From Endozoicomonas sp. ISHI1 (GTDB taxonomy: Bacteria; Pseudomonadota; Gammaproteobacteria; Pseudomonadales; Endozoicomonadaceae), in NCBI RefSeq assembly GCF_024606225.1, contig NZ_JAGRPU010000013.1, forward strand, positions 62,001-126,000: a DNA stretch of 64,000 nt, read 5' to 3'. The position numbers and the translations under genes were made by a program. Below are positions 14,414-23,665 of this stretch, in pieces. How positions within the stretch are numbered: the stretch's first letter is position 1; each line of letters begins with the position of its first letter. Under the pieces are notes generated by a model, which was given only the letters and a program-made list of their open reading frames with translations, made no database searches and was not told the origin of the DNA.

Positions 14414-15742
14414 TCAATGACCGGCAACTTTCTTAACAAAACGAGCAACAAAACGTTCTATAAATTCCGGCACCCGTCTGAAAATAAGGGCACAGACCAG
14501 CAAATTAAGTACACCGAGTGTCAGGAAAAATGGTTCAATGGACAGCTGTAGTACCCCCAGGCATACCATGCCAAACAAGGCACTGACCACCATGTAAAAT
14601 GAATTCTGAACATTCAGGGCGGCGATCGTCTGTGCACGAAGGTTCGCAGGTGTTCTCTGCTGAACCATGGCGTACAGAGGCACAATAAACAGGCCGCTGA
14701 AAAAGCCAATCATGCCCAGATCCAGTAATACTCTCAGATTCTCAGCGTTTTCGACAAAAGCACTAATGCTCAGTAAGTTCGTAGTTGTGGCAGGAGTGAT
14801 AGCAAAATACAAATCGATTCCGAACAGGCTCAGGCCCAGAGCACCGATGGGTACAATACCCGGCTCAACACGGCCTTTGGAAAGTTGTCCACAGAACAGT
14901 GAACCGGCAGCGACACCAATAATAAACATCGCCAGCATGATACTGACGACTTCCGGGCTGCCTTTCAAGGTCTCGCTGGCCAGGTTGGGAAGCTGTGTCA
15001 GGTAGGCGGCTCCCAGTGCCCAGAACCAGGAAATAGCAATAATGGATTTGTGAACGCTGTCGTTTGATCGGGTTTTCCTGATCATAATCAGGCTTTGCTG
15101 AAAGAGGTTCCAGTTTATTTTCAGATCGGGAGCAGCCGCTGTAGCCTTGGGTATAAACAGAGATGCCAAATAACCCAGGATGGCGAACAGAACCACAGAA
15201 ATGGCTATCCACATAGTAGCATCGGGCTGTTCAGTCAAAATACCCGCACCCAGCGTACCCGCCAGTATGGCAACAAAAGTACCCATTTCTACCAGTGCAT
15301 TGCCGCCCATCAGTTCGTTTTCATTGAGGTGTTGAGGAATAATGGCGTATTTAACCGGCCCGAAAAAAGCGCTTTGAATCCCCATCAAGAACAGCAGAGC
15401 CAGCAGAACCAGATAGTTCTGGGTAAGGATAAAGCCGGAAGCGACCGCCATAATGACAATTTCCAGCAGTTTGATCCGGCGGATAATCATCGATTTTTCA
15501 TATTTGTCACAGATCTGCCCGGCCGCACTGGAAAAAAGAAAGAAGGGAAGAATAAACAGGCCAGCAGCCAGATTGATGTAAAGATCTGAGTTAAATGGCA
15601 GGCTCTCTGCTGCGGCGAATGCCGCCATCAGTAATAAAGAGTTCTTGTAGAGGTTGTCGTTAAAGGCACCCAGGAACTGGGTCAGGAAAAAAGGTAGAAA
15701 GCGTTTTTTGCCCAGCAGTGCCAGCTGACTCTGTTGCCCCAT
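14414..15742 (-). CDS. MFS transporter, LplT-like
   Basis: 442 residues with about 12 membrane helices. The opening RFLPFFLTQFLGAFNDNLYK is the hallmark of the LplT-like branch of the major facilitator superfamily, which in E. coli flips lysophospholipids inward for reacylation by Aas. The MFS loop between helices 2 and 3 appears as GQICDKYEKSMIIRRIKLLE. No acyltransferase (PlsC) or AMP-ligase domain is fused here and none lies beside it, so the substrate is open. A GAGG ribosome site lies seven bases before the ATG. It is the first gene downstream of the giant array on the same strand, 149 bp away. Confidence 0.85.
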   Translation of the reverse strand: MGQQSQLALLGKKRFLPFFLTQFLGAFNDNLYKNSLLLMAAFAAAESLPFNSDLYINLAAGLFILPFFLFSSAAGQICDKYEKSMIIRRIKLLEIVIMAVASGFILTQNYLVLLALLFLMGIQSAFFGPVKYAIIPQHLNENELMGGNALVEMGTFVAILAGTLGAGILTEQPDATMWIAISVVLFAILGYLASLFIPKATAAAPDLKINWNLFQQSLIMIRKTRSNDSVHKSIIAISWFWALGAAYLTQLPNLASETLKGSPEVVSIMLAMFIIGVAAGSLFCGQLSKGRVEPGIVPIGALGLSLFGIDLYFAITPATTTNLLSISAFVENAENLRVLLDLGMIGFFSGLFIVPLYAMVQQRTPANLRAQTIAALNVQNSFYMVVSALFGMVCLGVLQLSIEPFFLTLGVLNLLVCALIFRRVPEFIERFVARFVKKVAGH

Positions 15743-15891
15743 GTCAAAGCCTCGTCGTTTGTTATATCCCCGAATTCGCCTCTACAAAAGGGGAAGGTGG
15801 CTACTGTCAGATAGCATGACGTGGGGCTATGACAAGTGCAACGTCTACAATCATTTAGCAGTAATCAGGTAGAAAAAATACATCCCTGGTG

Positions 15892-18800
15892 TTACACCAA
15901 TGCATTAGAGATCGACTTCAAATTCACGTTGTTAAAAAACTCTTCGGCAATTTTTGTCAGCTCATCGGATTTGAGAATCAGAGCGTCACTGGCGTCGTGC
16001 GCCTGCCGTAAATAGTTTTCCTTAATCGCTTGCACAACCCAGTGTGAGTGTTCAATTACCGACATCATGGCATACAGCTCTTCAGGTGAGGATGGAGCAT
16101 GAGCGCCATAGTTTTCAAAATTCATGCTCGCTCCGAAGGAAGCTTTGGCCCAACAATAGGTTAAACAACCACCTTTCGAGTTCGCCATCCCATAAAGATA
16201 ATGACTGAAGGCCTGCCAAATCGCTCGACTGCATTTTTTTCTCAAATCATCCAAAAGCTTTCGGTCCTCTGGTGACGCCTCAAGGGACTCTATAATAGGT
16301 TTGTACCAGCTTTTGATAGCAAGATTTTTTTTCTCATATTCTTTTTGAGCATGATTTTTCTGATAACCCAAAGTTTTTCTGTGATCCTTTTCCAATGCTT
16401 GAATATCAGAGTAGTACTGTTGCTTCGTTGCTTCACATTGATCGACTTTTTCCAGTATCCGTTTCAATTCCGGGCTGTTCTCAACGTTTAGTCGAAACAG
16501 GGCTTCGGTCTTTTCAGCCATGCCGGTTTCGTGCCGGGAAGGTTCACCCATGATAATCACCGGGCGGTGGTTACCTTTACCCGATATTAACTGCGGAAAA
16601 GCAGGATTGTGCACCAACATACGTTCTATATCGGGAACACCTTCAGGTTGATCTGTCCAGACAGGCTGTATTAATGAGCTGGCAATTTTCTTTTCAAGGA
16701 GTCGCGAAAACCCATCATGACAATGAGTCACGAACAGAGTAGCACCTCTGTTCTTTTGGAATCTTTCATAAGCCAGCTGCCATACCTGACTATTTTTTTC
16801 TCTGGACAATAATTCCCCGTACCACTTTTTCAGGCAATGGGTGGCTTGAACCTTGAGTTCATCGACATCTTCCAGACGCTCAAGTAACCAATGATGGCAA
16901 TCGGCTCTCATCACTTCGCTCTCATAGGTCGGCAGCGGGTCCAGCCAACCCGATTCCAGAGCTTCACGGGCAAAGAGAATAAACGAGGGGGTGGCCGGGT
17001 CACACTTAGCCAGTGTGTATACCATTGAAGTCAACCACTGGTAACGACTGACTCCAGCCTGATCAATCATTTTTGAATGGAGTAAATTGAGTTGCTCAGT
17101 GACCAGATCTTTATCACTGTCGGACAAGATCCGTATGACTGCATCTGACATTGATTTACAGATATGTCCAGGGTAACGAGACACAACACTGACCAATTCC
17201 TTCTCGCGATGGCCCAATAAATCTGTTTCCAGCGACTCTAATATTGAGACGCCCAGGGAAAAACCGGTTAAATCCTTTTCTTCCCACAGCTTTCTTGCCA
17301 CTTTATGAATATCTAAATTGGCTGCTGGCAATGCACTCTCAAGGATTCTGTTCAGCTCCTCAAGGCTGACGCCACAGGCTTTAGCCAGAGCTTGCTGTTG
17401 TGCTGAATCAGCACTTTTCAGAATATCCTTCAGGAGAGTCTTAATCTTATTAAACTCACTACTGGAACGACTGAACCTTATGGTGGGCTGGAAATGAGGT
17501 ATTATTTTTGTTAAGCGTGAAGTTGCTCCACCCAAGTCCACCGACTTCCAGGTTTTGCCGCCATCCCCGGAATACTCGGCAAATCTGTGGATACGGCTTC
17601 CAATTTGTCGGCTTGGAATCCCGAAATAACGACAAAAAGCCACAAAGACAGGCGCACGATGACGACAGCTGCCTTGCCGCTTCGTGACGAGGAAATCAAA
17701 GAAATTTTTAGGGCGCTCTGGTTTAAAATTACCGGAAAAACTTCGGCAATAGTCCGTGATTGCCTCAACTTTTTGCTCCGTGTTTTTGGCGTTTTCTATT
17801 CTCGACAAAATCACCTGTACTTCGGGTGGTTGTTCGTTAGCGTTCTTAAACAGTTTGTTGAGTACTGTTTTCATGCCTTCTGAACAGCAGGCGTCGGAAC
17901 GTATTGATCGATTGGGTCGTGCTCGTTTAGCAGGTGTTTTTTTGCCCGATTCTCTGTGCTCTATGATATAAGCGCATTTAATACCCTGTCTGGTGCTAGC
18001 CTCTGTAAAATACAGCGTGTGAAGCCCGGTATATCGGTCCCTGATGAGGGTGAATGGCAAATCGGGTTCTACACGAAGGGCCACGATGTAATCGTTAGCC
18101 TTCAGGCTGGGCAGTGCATATTTGTCGATGTTTGATGGTATCTCAAAGGTTGCCAGCGTTTGATTGCTTGCTAGTGCTACTTCCCGACCATGCTCTGGTA
18201 ACCGTTCCGGTTTGAGGGTATCGAACCCATGAATGTGTTTGTCATTAATAACAAGCTGTCTGATATCGCCCTGAGCAGTCACATAAACGTCCATTGCCCA
18301 CCAGCGATACATATTGAGAGGATAGTTCCGCGTATTAAACACTTCACATTGTACATAATGTTGCTCCACCTGGTCCTCAAAGTTCGTGCTCCAGTCTAAT
18401 GCCGGAGCTTTTTCCCATTCGACTTCTGAAATGTATTGTTTAGGATCGTGATCACTGGCAATAGCCGTTTTTTCGTCAGCTAACGCTTCCTCGGTAAAAT
18501 CGTCAACCCAACGGTTCGCCATATCACTCATCTGATGCCAGAACGCGGGCCACAATCGAGCATCATCGGCATGCCATGCCTCTATCCGCTGGTCAGCCTC
18601 CTGAAGATAACCCCTGGAAGCCAACGTTTGCAGAGTTCGTTTCACTTCTTCCGTCATCTGAAACAGGCTATCAGCGTTCGCGCCCGCCTGGCCATACTCA
18701 AGATCGAACCAACGGGTCAGCCAGTGTTGGTAAAGTGCCTGGATTATAATGTCTTCCGACCGACCCGGCCTCAACGGAAGACCGTTTGCTCGCCATTTTG

Positions 18801-21800
18801 CCTCAGCCATCCGTTTGACGATCTCCGTCCTGATTTCCGTGTCACTCAGCTTGTCCTTGATACGAATTTCATGGCTTTTCTCGTCAATACTGTTGAGATA
18901 ACTCCGTCGTATTACCCACGGGCGATTAATGCGCGAAAACGTCTGGTTGAACCACTTGCAAAGTTCAATATCAAGCCCACTTTTACCTATGGCAAGAGCC
19001 GATGACCCGGGCAGTATCTCCAGCGATGTTTTGGCGGCCACGAGGTAAAGCCGATAGTATTGATTGAGGCATTGATGAAGTGCTTTTTCGGTAAAATCAC
19101 CCCCTCTGACAACAGCTCTGGCCACATTCTGTAAATCAAGACTGGTCGGCTGCAATGGGAGCTTTTTCCGTTGCAGGTAAGCCCTCAGACGACAATGTAG
19201 CTTCGTCAGTTGTTCAGCGATGATTTTCCCCTGCCGGGTCTCTGGCAACACTTTCTCAGCAATGGTCTGCAATTCTGTCGGGCTGTACTGGCGGATGGGT
19301 AAATGCCGGAAACGCCCTTTCAGCGCCGGTGATAGCGGTTTTCGACCGCTGTACTCAGGTGGGTTGATGGTGGCAAACAGGTGAAAACCCGGATGGGCGT
19401 CACCGGCCAGAATATCATTCAACTCACCTTCCAGGTGCTGGCTGTCGATCAGATTCATTTCTGAAATAACCACGATGCCGCCATGGACTTTTGCCCTCTG
19501 GATCTTTTCACACACTTTCTCCCAGGAACAATCACAGGCATTCAGGGGAAAGACCTCTGGCATGGATTCTCCCCGTTGCCTGGTCTGCCGTTTGACACTT
19601 TCAATCACCAGGTTCAGCGTGGCATCCTTACCTCGTCCGGCCGGGCCTTCAATGAGCGTCGCCTGACGGCCGTCGTGTTGTCTGTTGAGATGATATGCTT
19701 GCTGACACCGGCTTAAATCCTGTCCAAGCTGTTGCACCAGCTCACGGACTGCCGATCCGGAGGTATCAAAGTCCGGTCGGGTTTGTTCGGTGAATGCTTT
19801 GAAGGCCTGCTGTATAGGCTGCAGTGTGGTCAGGTTGTGAACTCTGTCGCTCAGGGTGTTGTCCGGTTCGTAACGGGCAGCAAACCAGATTTCCAGTGCT
19901 GTCAGGGCATCCTGATGCATCTCGCTGATTTCGGGCTCCAGCACATCCCGGAAACTTTGCCGGACCAAACCGTGCATTTGCATACCGGAAACACTGCCAC
20001 CGGGTGGTAACGCACGATCCAGATACCAACCCACCCAACTGCAGATATCCGTTAAATCCCTGGGGGTAAATTGATGTTCAGGCAACAGTTCCTGATAATA
20101 TTCCCAGAGTGTCATTACACTCTCGGTGGCACTCAGCGCAATGTCGTCTATTTGCGGTCCCGGCAGATGTCGTTGTAACTGTCTGTGCAGAGCCGGTTCC
20201 ACCACTCTGTCGCGAAGGAAAGCCAGGTCCAGTCGGGGGTAGTATGCTCTGGGCAGTTTCTCTTTCAGGGCCGGGTCCAGCTGGCGTCCGGCGTAATAAT
20301 CCGGGTTACCGGTGAGAATGATCCGGTGTTTTGGGCTGACCTTGACAGGATGACCATTCACATAGATGCAGGGTTCCGGCTCCCATAGGCCGTTCAATGA
20401 TGCCAGCAATCCGGCTCTGGCCAGGTTGGCTTCATCCAGAATAAGAGTTACATATTCTCCGTCTTTGTCGTGTGTTGTTTTGGCCCATTCCATCAGCGTC
20501 CGGTTTTGTTGTTTCATTGAGCGGTCGCCATCGGCGTGTTCTTGCCACTGCCAGCATTTCAACAGGGTTTGTTCGCTGTCAGAAGGTCCAAGAGAAATGA
20601 CCGAAGCCTGTCCTGAGGCCTTAGCCATTCTGGCGGAAAAGTAACTTTTTCCGGTGCCGGTTTCCCCCTGCAGGAATATAACGGGAGAGTCCGTCAACCG
20701 ATCATGGAGTCGGGACAATCGACGGCTTTCACGATCTTTCTGATTCAACTCGCCGTGATAAAGATCACGCGCCAGCAGTGACAGGGGCTTATCAGCGGAA
20801 CCCTGCCATTCCAGTGATTCAGACAGTCGATGCTCTATACGTTCAATGCCTTCTGCCTCAGAATTCGCTGTTCTGGCCATCTGAAAACAATCGCTGGCCA
20901 GAGTGTGAATGGCATCGGATCGGGTTTGCCCTGATGGCAAAGGTAGCTGCCAGCCAGAAGCCAGTGCATCTTGCAAACGTTTAATCTGTCTTGCTGGCCT
21001 GATGACCAATGCCTGATAGGGCTCTGCTTTCGACGGATCGACTGCCAACTGATACGCCATTGCCTCTCGTTGATCTTCAGGGGCGTGGGCCACGATCATG
21101 GCACTGAGCCTGTCCAGATATTCTTCTTGAGCCAGCCATGATGTAAATGGGGTTTTATAGGAAAGTTGTAATCCTTCAAATCGGCTGTCCTTAAAGACTG
21201 CCGGGTCAAAGGCTCTGGCCAGTGACCATAGGTTCTGTCGCAAAAACTTTCGATCTAACGGTGCAGAGCTGTTGATGATGCTGTTTAACCGATCCGGGTC
21301 TACCGAGCCAGTTTGACCCCTGTCGGGCTTCTCATGGGCATCCGGTTTTTCATTGGCATCCGGCAGTAACTGCCAACAGGCCACTTTCATAAAATCACGC
21401 ACCGACGGATTCTGCCGGGTGCCATGGGTGACGACGCTATTGATGGCCTTGCGCCAGTGGCAGGGCAGGAGCTGTGGCGACTGGTCAACCTGCTGTGCCC
21501 GCCGGGCAGCCAGCATCAGGTTATTCAATAGTCCTTCGGTCATTTCAGGCAGAGGGTCACAAAGATCGTCAGGCAGGGTTTTAAACGCTTCGTAAAGCGA
21601 GTGAAGTGCTCGTTCCGGCAGCTCAGCCCGGGGGATATCATGCTTGTCCCCATTGATAGCCCAAATATCAACCTCAGGACAGGGTTTGCCCTTGGCAACC
21701 ATTGACCTGAATACCGAAGATGGGCTTTCTGCAGACTCGGGCCAGACTACGGTGACTTGAGCTTGTGGGTAGGCCTGTAATTGGCCATTCACTAACAGAG

Positions 21801-23496
21801 GTTGCCCGATCACCAGAGGTTCCAGAAGCTGCTGAAGTGCTGGATTACTGTCCAGTCCCCGCAATACGACTGGCTTGCCAGAGGTTAATGCCTCCTGCAA
21901 CTCAGTCTGACGTCGTCCAAAATGTGCCTTCTGTTGTGAAGTGATATGGATGTTATCAAACAGCTGGCTGAGGCTGGTCTGTTCATTGACCTGAATGACC
22001 AGAGGTGCCTGCTGGTGGTTGATCCAATGACTGGCCTGAGCATCTTGCTGATACGTGATGCTATCAAAGGCGGTGAGAGCTTTTATTGAGTGCTCATCGT
22101 TTTCTCCGAGCCCCAGGGTTTTCGGCTGCCGTTTTGTATGAGCCACCTGAAGTCGGGGCTGCAGATCGGTTGTCTCGCGAATCGTCTGCACTGAACCCAG
22201 TAAACAAAACCAATGTGCCTCAGTGAGGGGAGACGTGACGGTGACGACACCACCCGCCCGAACTTCTTCCAATAGATTGATGTTGGGGACTGCATAGCCT
22301 TCCGGGGCAACGGCAATCGGGTTCAGCCATCCCGAAATATTACTTTGGTTAATGATGATCGGGGGAGCTGATGGGAGCTCTTTGACACAGGAGTGGGACA
22401 AGCTACGGAACAGTGAATGAAGCTCGTCCTTCTCCAGGGGCATTTGATAAAACTGAACATCGTCGGGTAACTGACAGAGCTTGCCATTGCTCTCGTACCA
22501 CTTTTGCGCAAGTATCTGTCGAATTGCCTGTTCAAAGGCCAGATCCTGCCAGTCGGCCCCTTTCAGAATCACCCGCTGTCCAGCTCTTAATGACTCAAGC
22601 CTGCCGGGGATATGCTGGATTCGTCCTTGTTTATCTACTCCGGGTCCACCCAAAAGCAAGTGTCGCCAGTTAGTGTGCATGTGGCAGTCAATTAAAACGG
22701 TATTGTCGTCATCCATAGCGCTTTCGGCGCCGGGGAGTTCAGCCAATACCGGAGGAACCTTGCTGATGTCCATCGCTCCGCCATCGTCGGTCTGTGCATC
22801 AAACTGCCAGGTATTTTCCGGTCGATTAATTCGCCGCCAGAAATCAGCGCCCGGAGCCTTGACACTCTGACCAACCAATTCCAACTGCTCAGGGTTTGCC
22901 ACAACCAGCAAAGCAACATGCTCACCCAGAGGGCGCTTCTTCTGTCTGGCTTTGTCGTAGAGACAGGGGCTATCCGGGTCCAGTAAATCGTTAAATTTCG
23001 GAAGCTCCTCACTGGTGAGCTTGCGGATATCCATCACCAGAGTGAGTGGCTGTGTCCCTTCAAACAGCTTGCCTGAACGCAGAGAGTGGCGACCATCCTC
23101 GGCAATGCTCAAGCGGGTCACCAGATTAGCCTGTGAGAGGTCATCGGGATGGGAGATAAGGGTGACATCCCGATGTTCATCGCCGGCCCGAGCCACTAAA
23201 AGCTGTCGAACCTCATCATCGCCGGCGACAAAACGAAAATCGAAGGAATGAGAGGCACCGGGGAGCAAGGAATCCGTTGAGGATACGGTTCTGTTTTTGT
23301 CAGGTGACGCAATCGGAGGTGGTGATATGGTTAGTTTGGAGGTCAACTGATTGCAAATTTCTACCTTCATACTTGATGATGACTCCAGCTTTGCTCTTTT
23401 ATCTGGCACACCACCATCAGACACGGCGATATCAGACACGCCACTATTTAGAGTTAGAGCACGTTTGTTCATTGCCCCACCAATCGAACCATCCAT
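15892..23496 (-). CDS. Giant multi-AAA+/transglutaminase-like protein, copy A (last in array)
   Basis: 2534 residues, the most downstream and one of the more divergent copies; it starts MDGSIGG where the others start MDGRI. AAGGAG precedes the ATG. Canonical AAA+: Walker A GETGTGKS at 944-951 and LDEANLA near 1020. Second AAA+: GPAGRGKD at 1284-1291 and ISEMN at 1344-1348, with sensor-like ATINPPEYSGRKPLSPALKG after it. Transglutaminase-like triad: C1944 (RQGSCRHRA), H1970 (IHRFAEY), D1987 (SVDLGG). Residues about 2348-2402 form a charged coiled-coil segment shared only with copy F. It has two hexapeptide repeats (DANEKP, DAHEKP) near residue 715. No signal peptide or membrane helix is seen. 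The cellular role is unknown. Confidence 0.9.
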   Translation of the reverse strand: MDGSIGGAMNKRALTLNSGVSDIAVSDGGVPDKRAKLESSSSMKVEICNQLTSKLTISPPPIASPDKNRTVSSTDSLLPGASHSFDFRFVAGDDEVRQLLVARAGDEHRDVTLISHPDDLSQANLVTRLSIAEDGRHSLRSGKLFEGTQPLTLVMDIRKLTSEELPKFNDLLDPDSPCLYDKARQKKRPLGEHVALLVVANPEQLELVGQSVKAPGADFWRRINRPENTWQFDAQTDDGGAMDISKVPPVLAELPGAESAMDDDNTVLIDCHMHTNWRHLLLGGPGVDKQGRIQHIPGRLESLRAGQRVILKGADWQDLAFEQAIRQILAQKWYESNGKLCQLPDDVQFYQMPLEKDELHSLFRSLSHSCVKELPSAPPIIINQSNISGWLNPIAVAPEGYAVPNINLLEEVRAGGVVTVTSPLTEAHWFCLLGSVQTIRETTDLQPRLQVAHTKRQPKTLGLGENDEHSIKALTAFDSITYQQDAQASHWINHQQAPLVIQVNEQTSLSQLFDNIHITSQQKAHFGRRQTELQEALTSGKPVVLRGLDSNPALQQLLEPLVIGQPLLVNGQLQAYPQAQVTVVWPESAESPSSVFRSMVAKGKPCPEVDIWAINGDKHDIPRAELPERALHSLYEAFKTLPDDLCDPLPEMTEGLLNNLMLAARRAQQVDQSPQLLPCHWRKAINSVVTHGTRQNPSVRDFMKVACWQLLPDANEKPDAHEKPDRGQTGSVDPDRLNSIINSSAPLDRKFLRQNLWSLARAFDPAVFKDSRFEGLQLSYKTPFTSWLAQEEYLDRLSAMIVAHAPEDQREAMAYQLAVDPSKAEPYQALVIRPARQIKRLQDALASGWQLPLPSGQTRSDAIHTLASDCFQMARTANSEAEGIERIEHRLSESLEWQGSADKPLSLLARDLYHGELNQKDRESRRLSRLHDRLTDSPVIFLQGETGTGKSYFSARMAKASGQASVISLGPSDSEQTLLKCWQWQEHADGDRSMKQQNRTLMEWAKTTHDKDGEYVTLILDEANLARAGLLASLNGLWEPEPCIYVNGHPVKVSPKHRIILTGNPDYYAGRQLDPALKEKLPRAYYPRLDLAFLRDRVVEPALHRQLQRHLPGPQIDDIALSATESVMTLWEYYQELLPEHQFTPRDLTDICSWVGWYLDRALPPGGSVSGMQMHGLVRQSFRDVLEPEISEMHQDALTALEIWFAARYEPDNTLSDRVHNLTTLQPIQQAFKAFTEQTRPDFDTSGSAVRELVQQLGQDLSRCQQAYHLNRQHDGRQATLIEGPAGRGKDATLNLVIESVKRQTRQRGESMPEVFPLNACDCSWEKVCEKIQRAKVHGGIVVISEMNLIDSQHLEGELNDILAGDAHPGFHLFATINPPEYSGRKPLSPALKGRFRHLPIRQYSPTELQTIAEKVLPETRQGKIIAEQLTKLHCRLRAYLQRKKLPLQPTSLDLQNVARAVVRGGDFTEKALHQCLNQYYRLYLVAAKTSLEILPGSSALAIGKSGLDIELCKWFNQTFSRINRPWVIRRSYLNSIDEKSHEIRIKDKLSDTEIRTEIVKRMAEAKWRANGLPLRPGRSEDIIIQALYQHWLTRWFDLEYGQAGANADSLFQMTEEVKRTLQTLASRGYLQEADQRIEAWHADDARLWPAFWHQMSDMANRWVDDFTEEALADEKTAIASDHDPKQYISEVEWEKAPALDWSTNFEDQVEQHYVQCEVFNTRNYPLNMYRWWAMDVYVTAQGDIRQLVINDKHIHGFDTLKPERLPEHGREVALASNQTLATFEIPSNIDKYALPSLKANDYIVALRVEPDLPFTLIRDRYTGLHTLYFTEASTRQGIKCAYIIEHRESGKKTPAKRARPNRSIRSDACCSEGMKTVLNKLFKNANEQPPEVQVILSRIENAKNTEQKVEAITDYCRSFSGNFKPERPKNFFDFLVTKRQGSCRHRAPVFVAFCRYFGIPSRQIGSRIHRFAEYSGDGGKTWKSVDLGGATSRLTKIIPHFQPTIRFSRSSSEFNKIKTLLKDILKSADSAQQQALAKACGVSLEELNRILESALPAANLDIHKVARKLWEEKDLTGFSLGVSILESLETDLLGHREKELVSVVSRYPGHICKSMSDAVIRILSDSDKDLVTEQLNLLHSKMIDQAGVSRYQWLTSMVYTLAKCDPATPSFILFAREALESGWLDPLPTYESEVMRADCHHWLLERLEDVDELKVQATHCLKKWYGELLSREKNSQVWQLAYERFQKNRGATLFVTHCHDGFSRLLEKKIASSLIQPVWTDQPEGVPDIERMLVHNPAFPQLISGKGNHRPVIIMGEPSRHETGMAEKTEALFRLNVENSPELKRILEKVDQCEATKQQYYSDIQALEKDHRKTLGYQKNHAQKEYEKKNLAIKSWYKPIIESLEASPEDRKLLDDLRKKCSRAIWQAFSHYLYGMANSKGGCLTYCWAKASFGASMNFENYGAHAPSSPEELYAMMSVIEHSHWVVQAIKENYLRQAHDASDALILKSDELTKIAEEFFNNVNLKSISNALV
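21324..21365 (-). repeat. Variable 18-bp repeat in copy A
   Basis: Two 18-bp units encode DANEKP and DAHEKP between the second and third thirds of the N-terminal half. The equivalent site has 2 units in B, 1 in C, 0 in D, 1 in E and 2 in F, so it behaves as a small coding minisatellite. Confidence 0.6.
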
Positions 23497-23522
23497 AGTC
23501 GATCTCCTTCATGTCATCTCAA

Positions 23523-23575
23523 GGACTGTATTGAAATTGTTTAACCCTCTGACTTTCAGATTGGATGAAAGTTCC
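23523..23575 (-). promoter_or_regulatory. Upstream block of copy A
   Basis: This segment (minus strand) resembles the blocks before copies D, E and F: a GGAACTTTCATCC-like start, CTGAAAGTCA, then a sequence ending near TTCAATACAG. The -10-like TATAAT of copy D is replaced by GAGGGT, so promoter strength may be low. Confidence 0.35.
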
Positions 23576-23665
23576 ATTTGGATAGACACGCGTAACTATC
23601 AAAATGCGACGCCCTTATGGAATATTCATGAAGTGTGGTAAACAGAGAAAAAATTCTGCCTGGTT

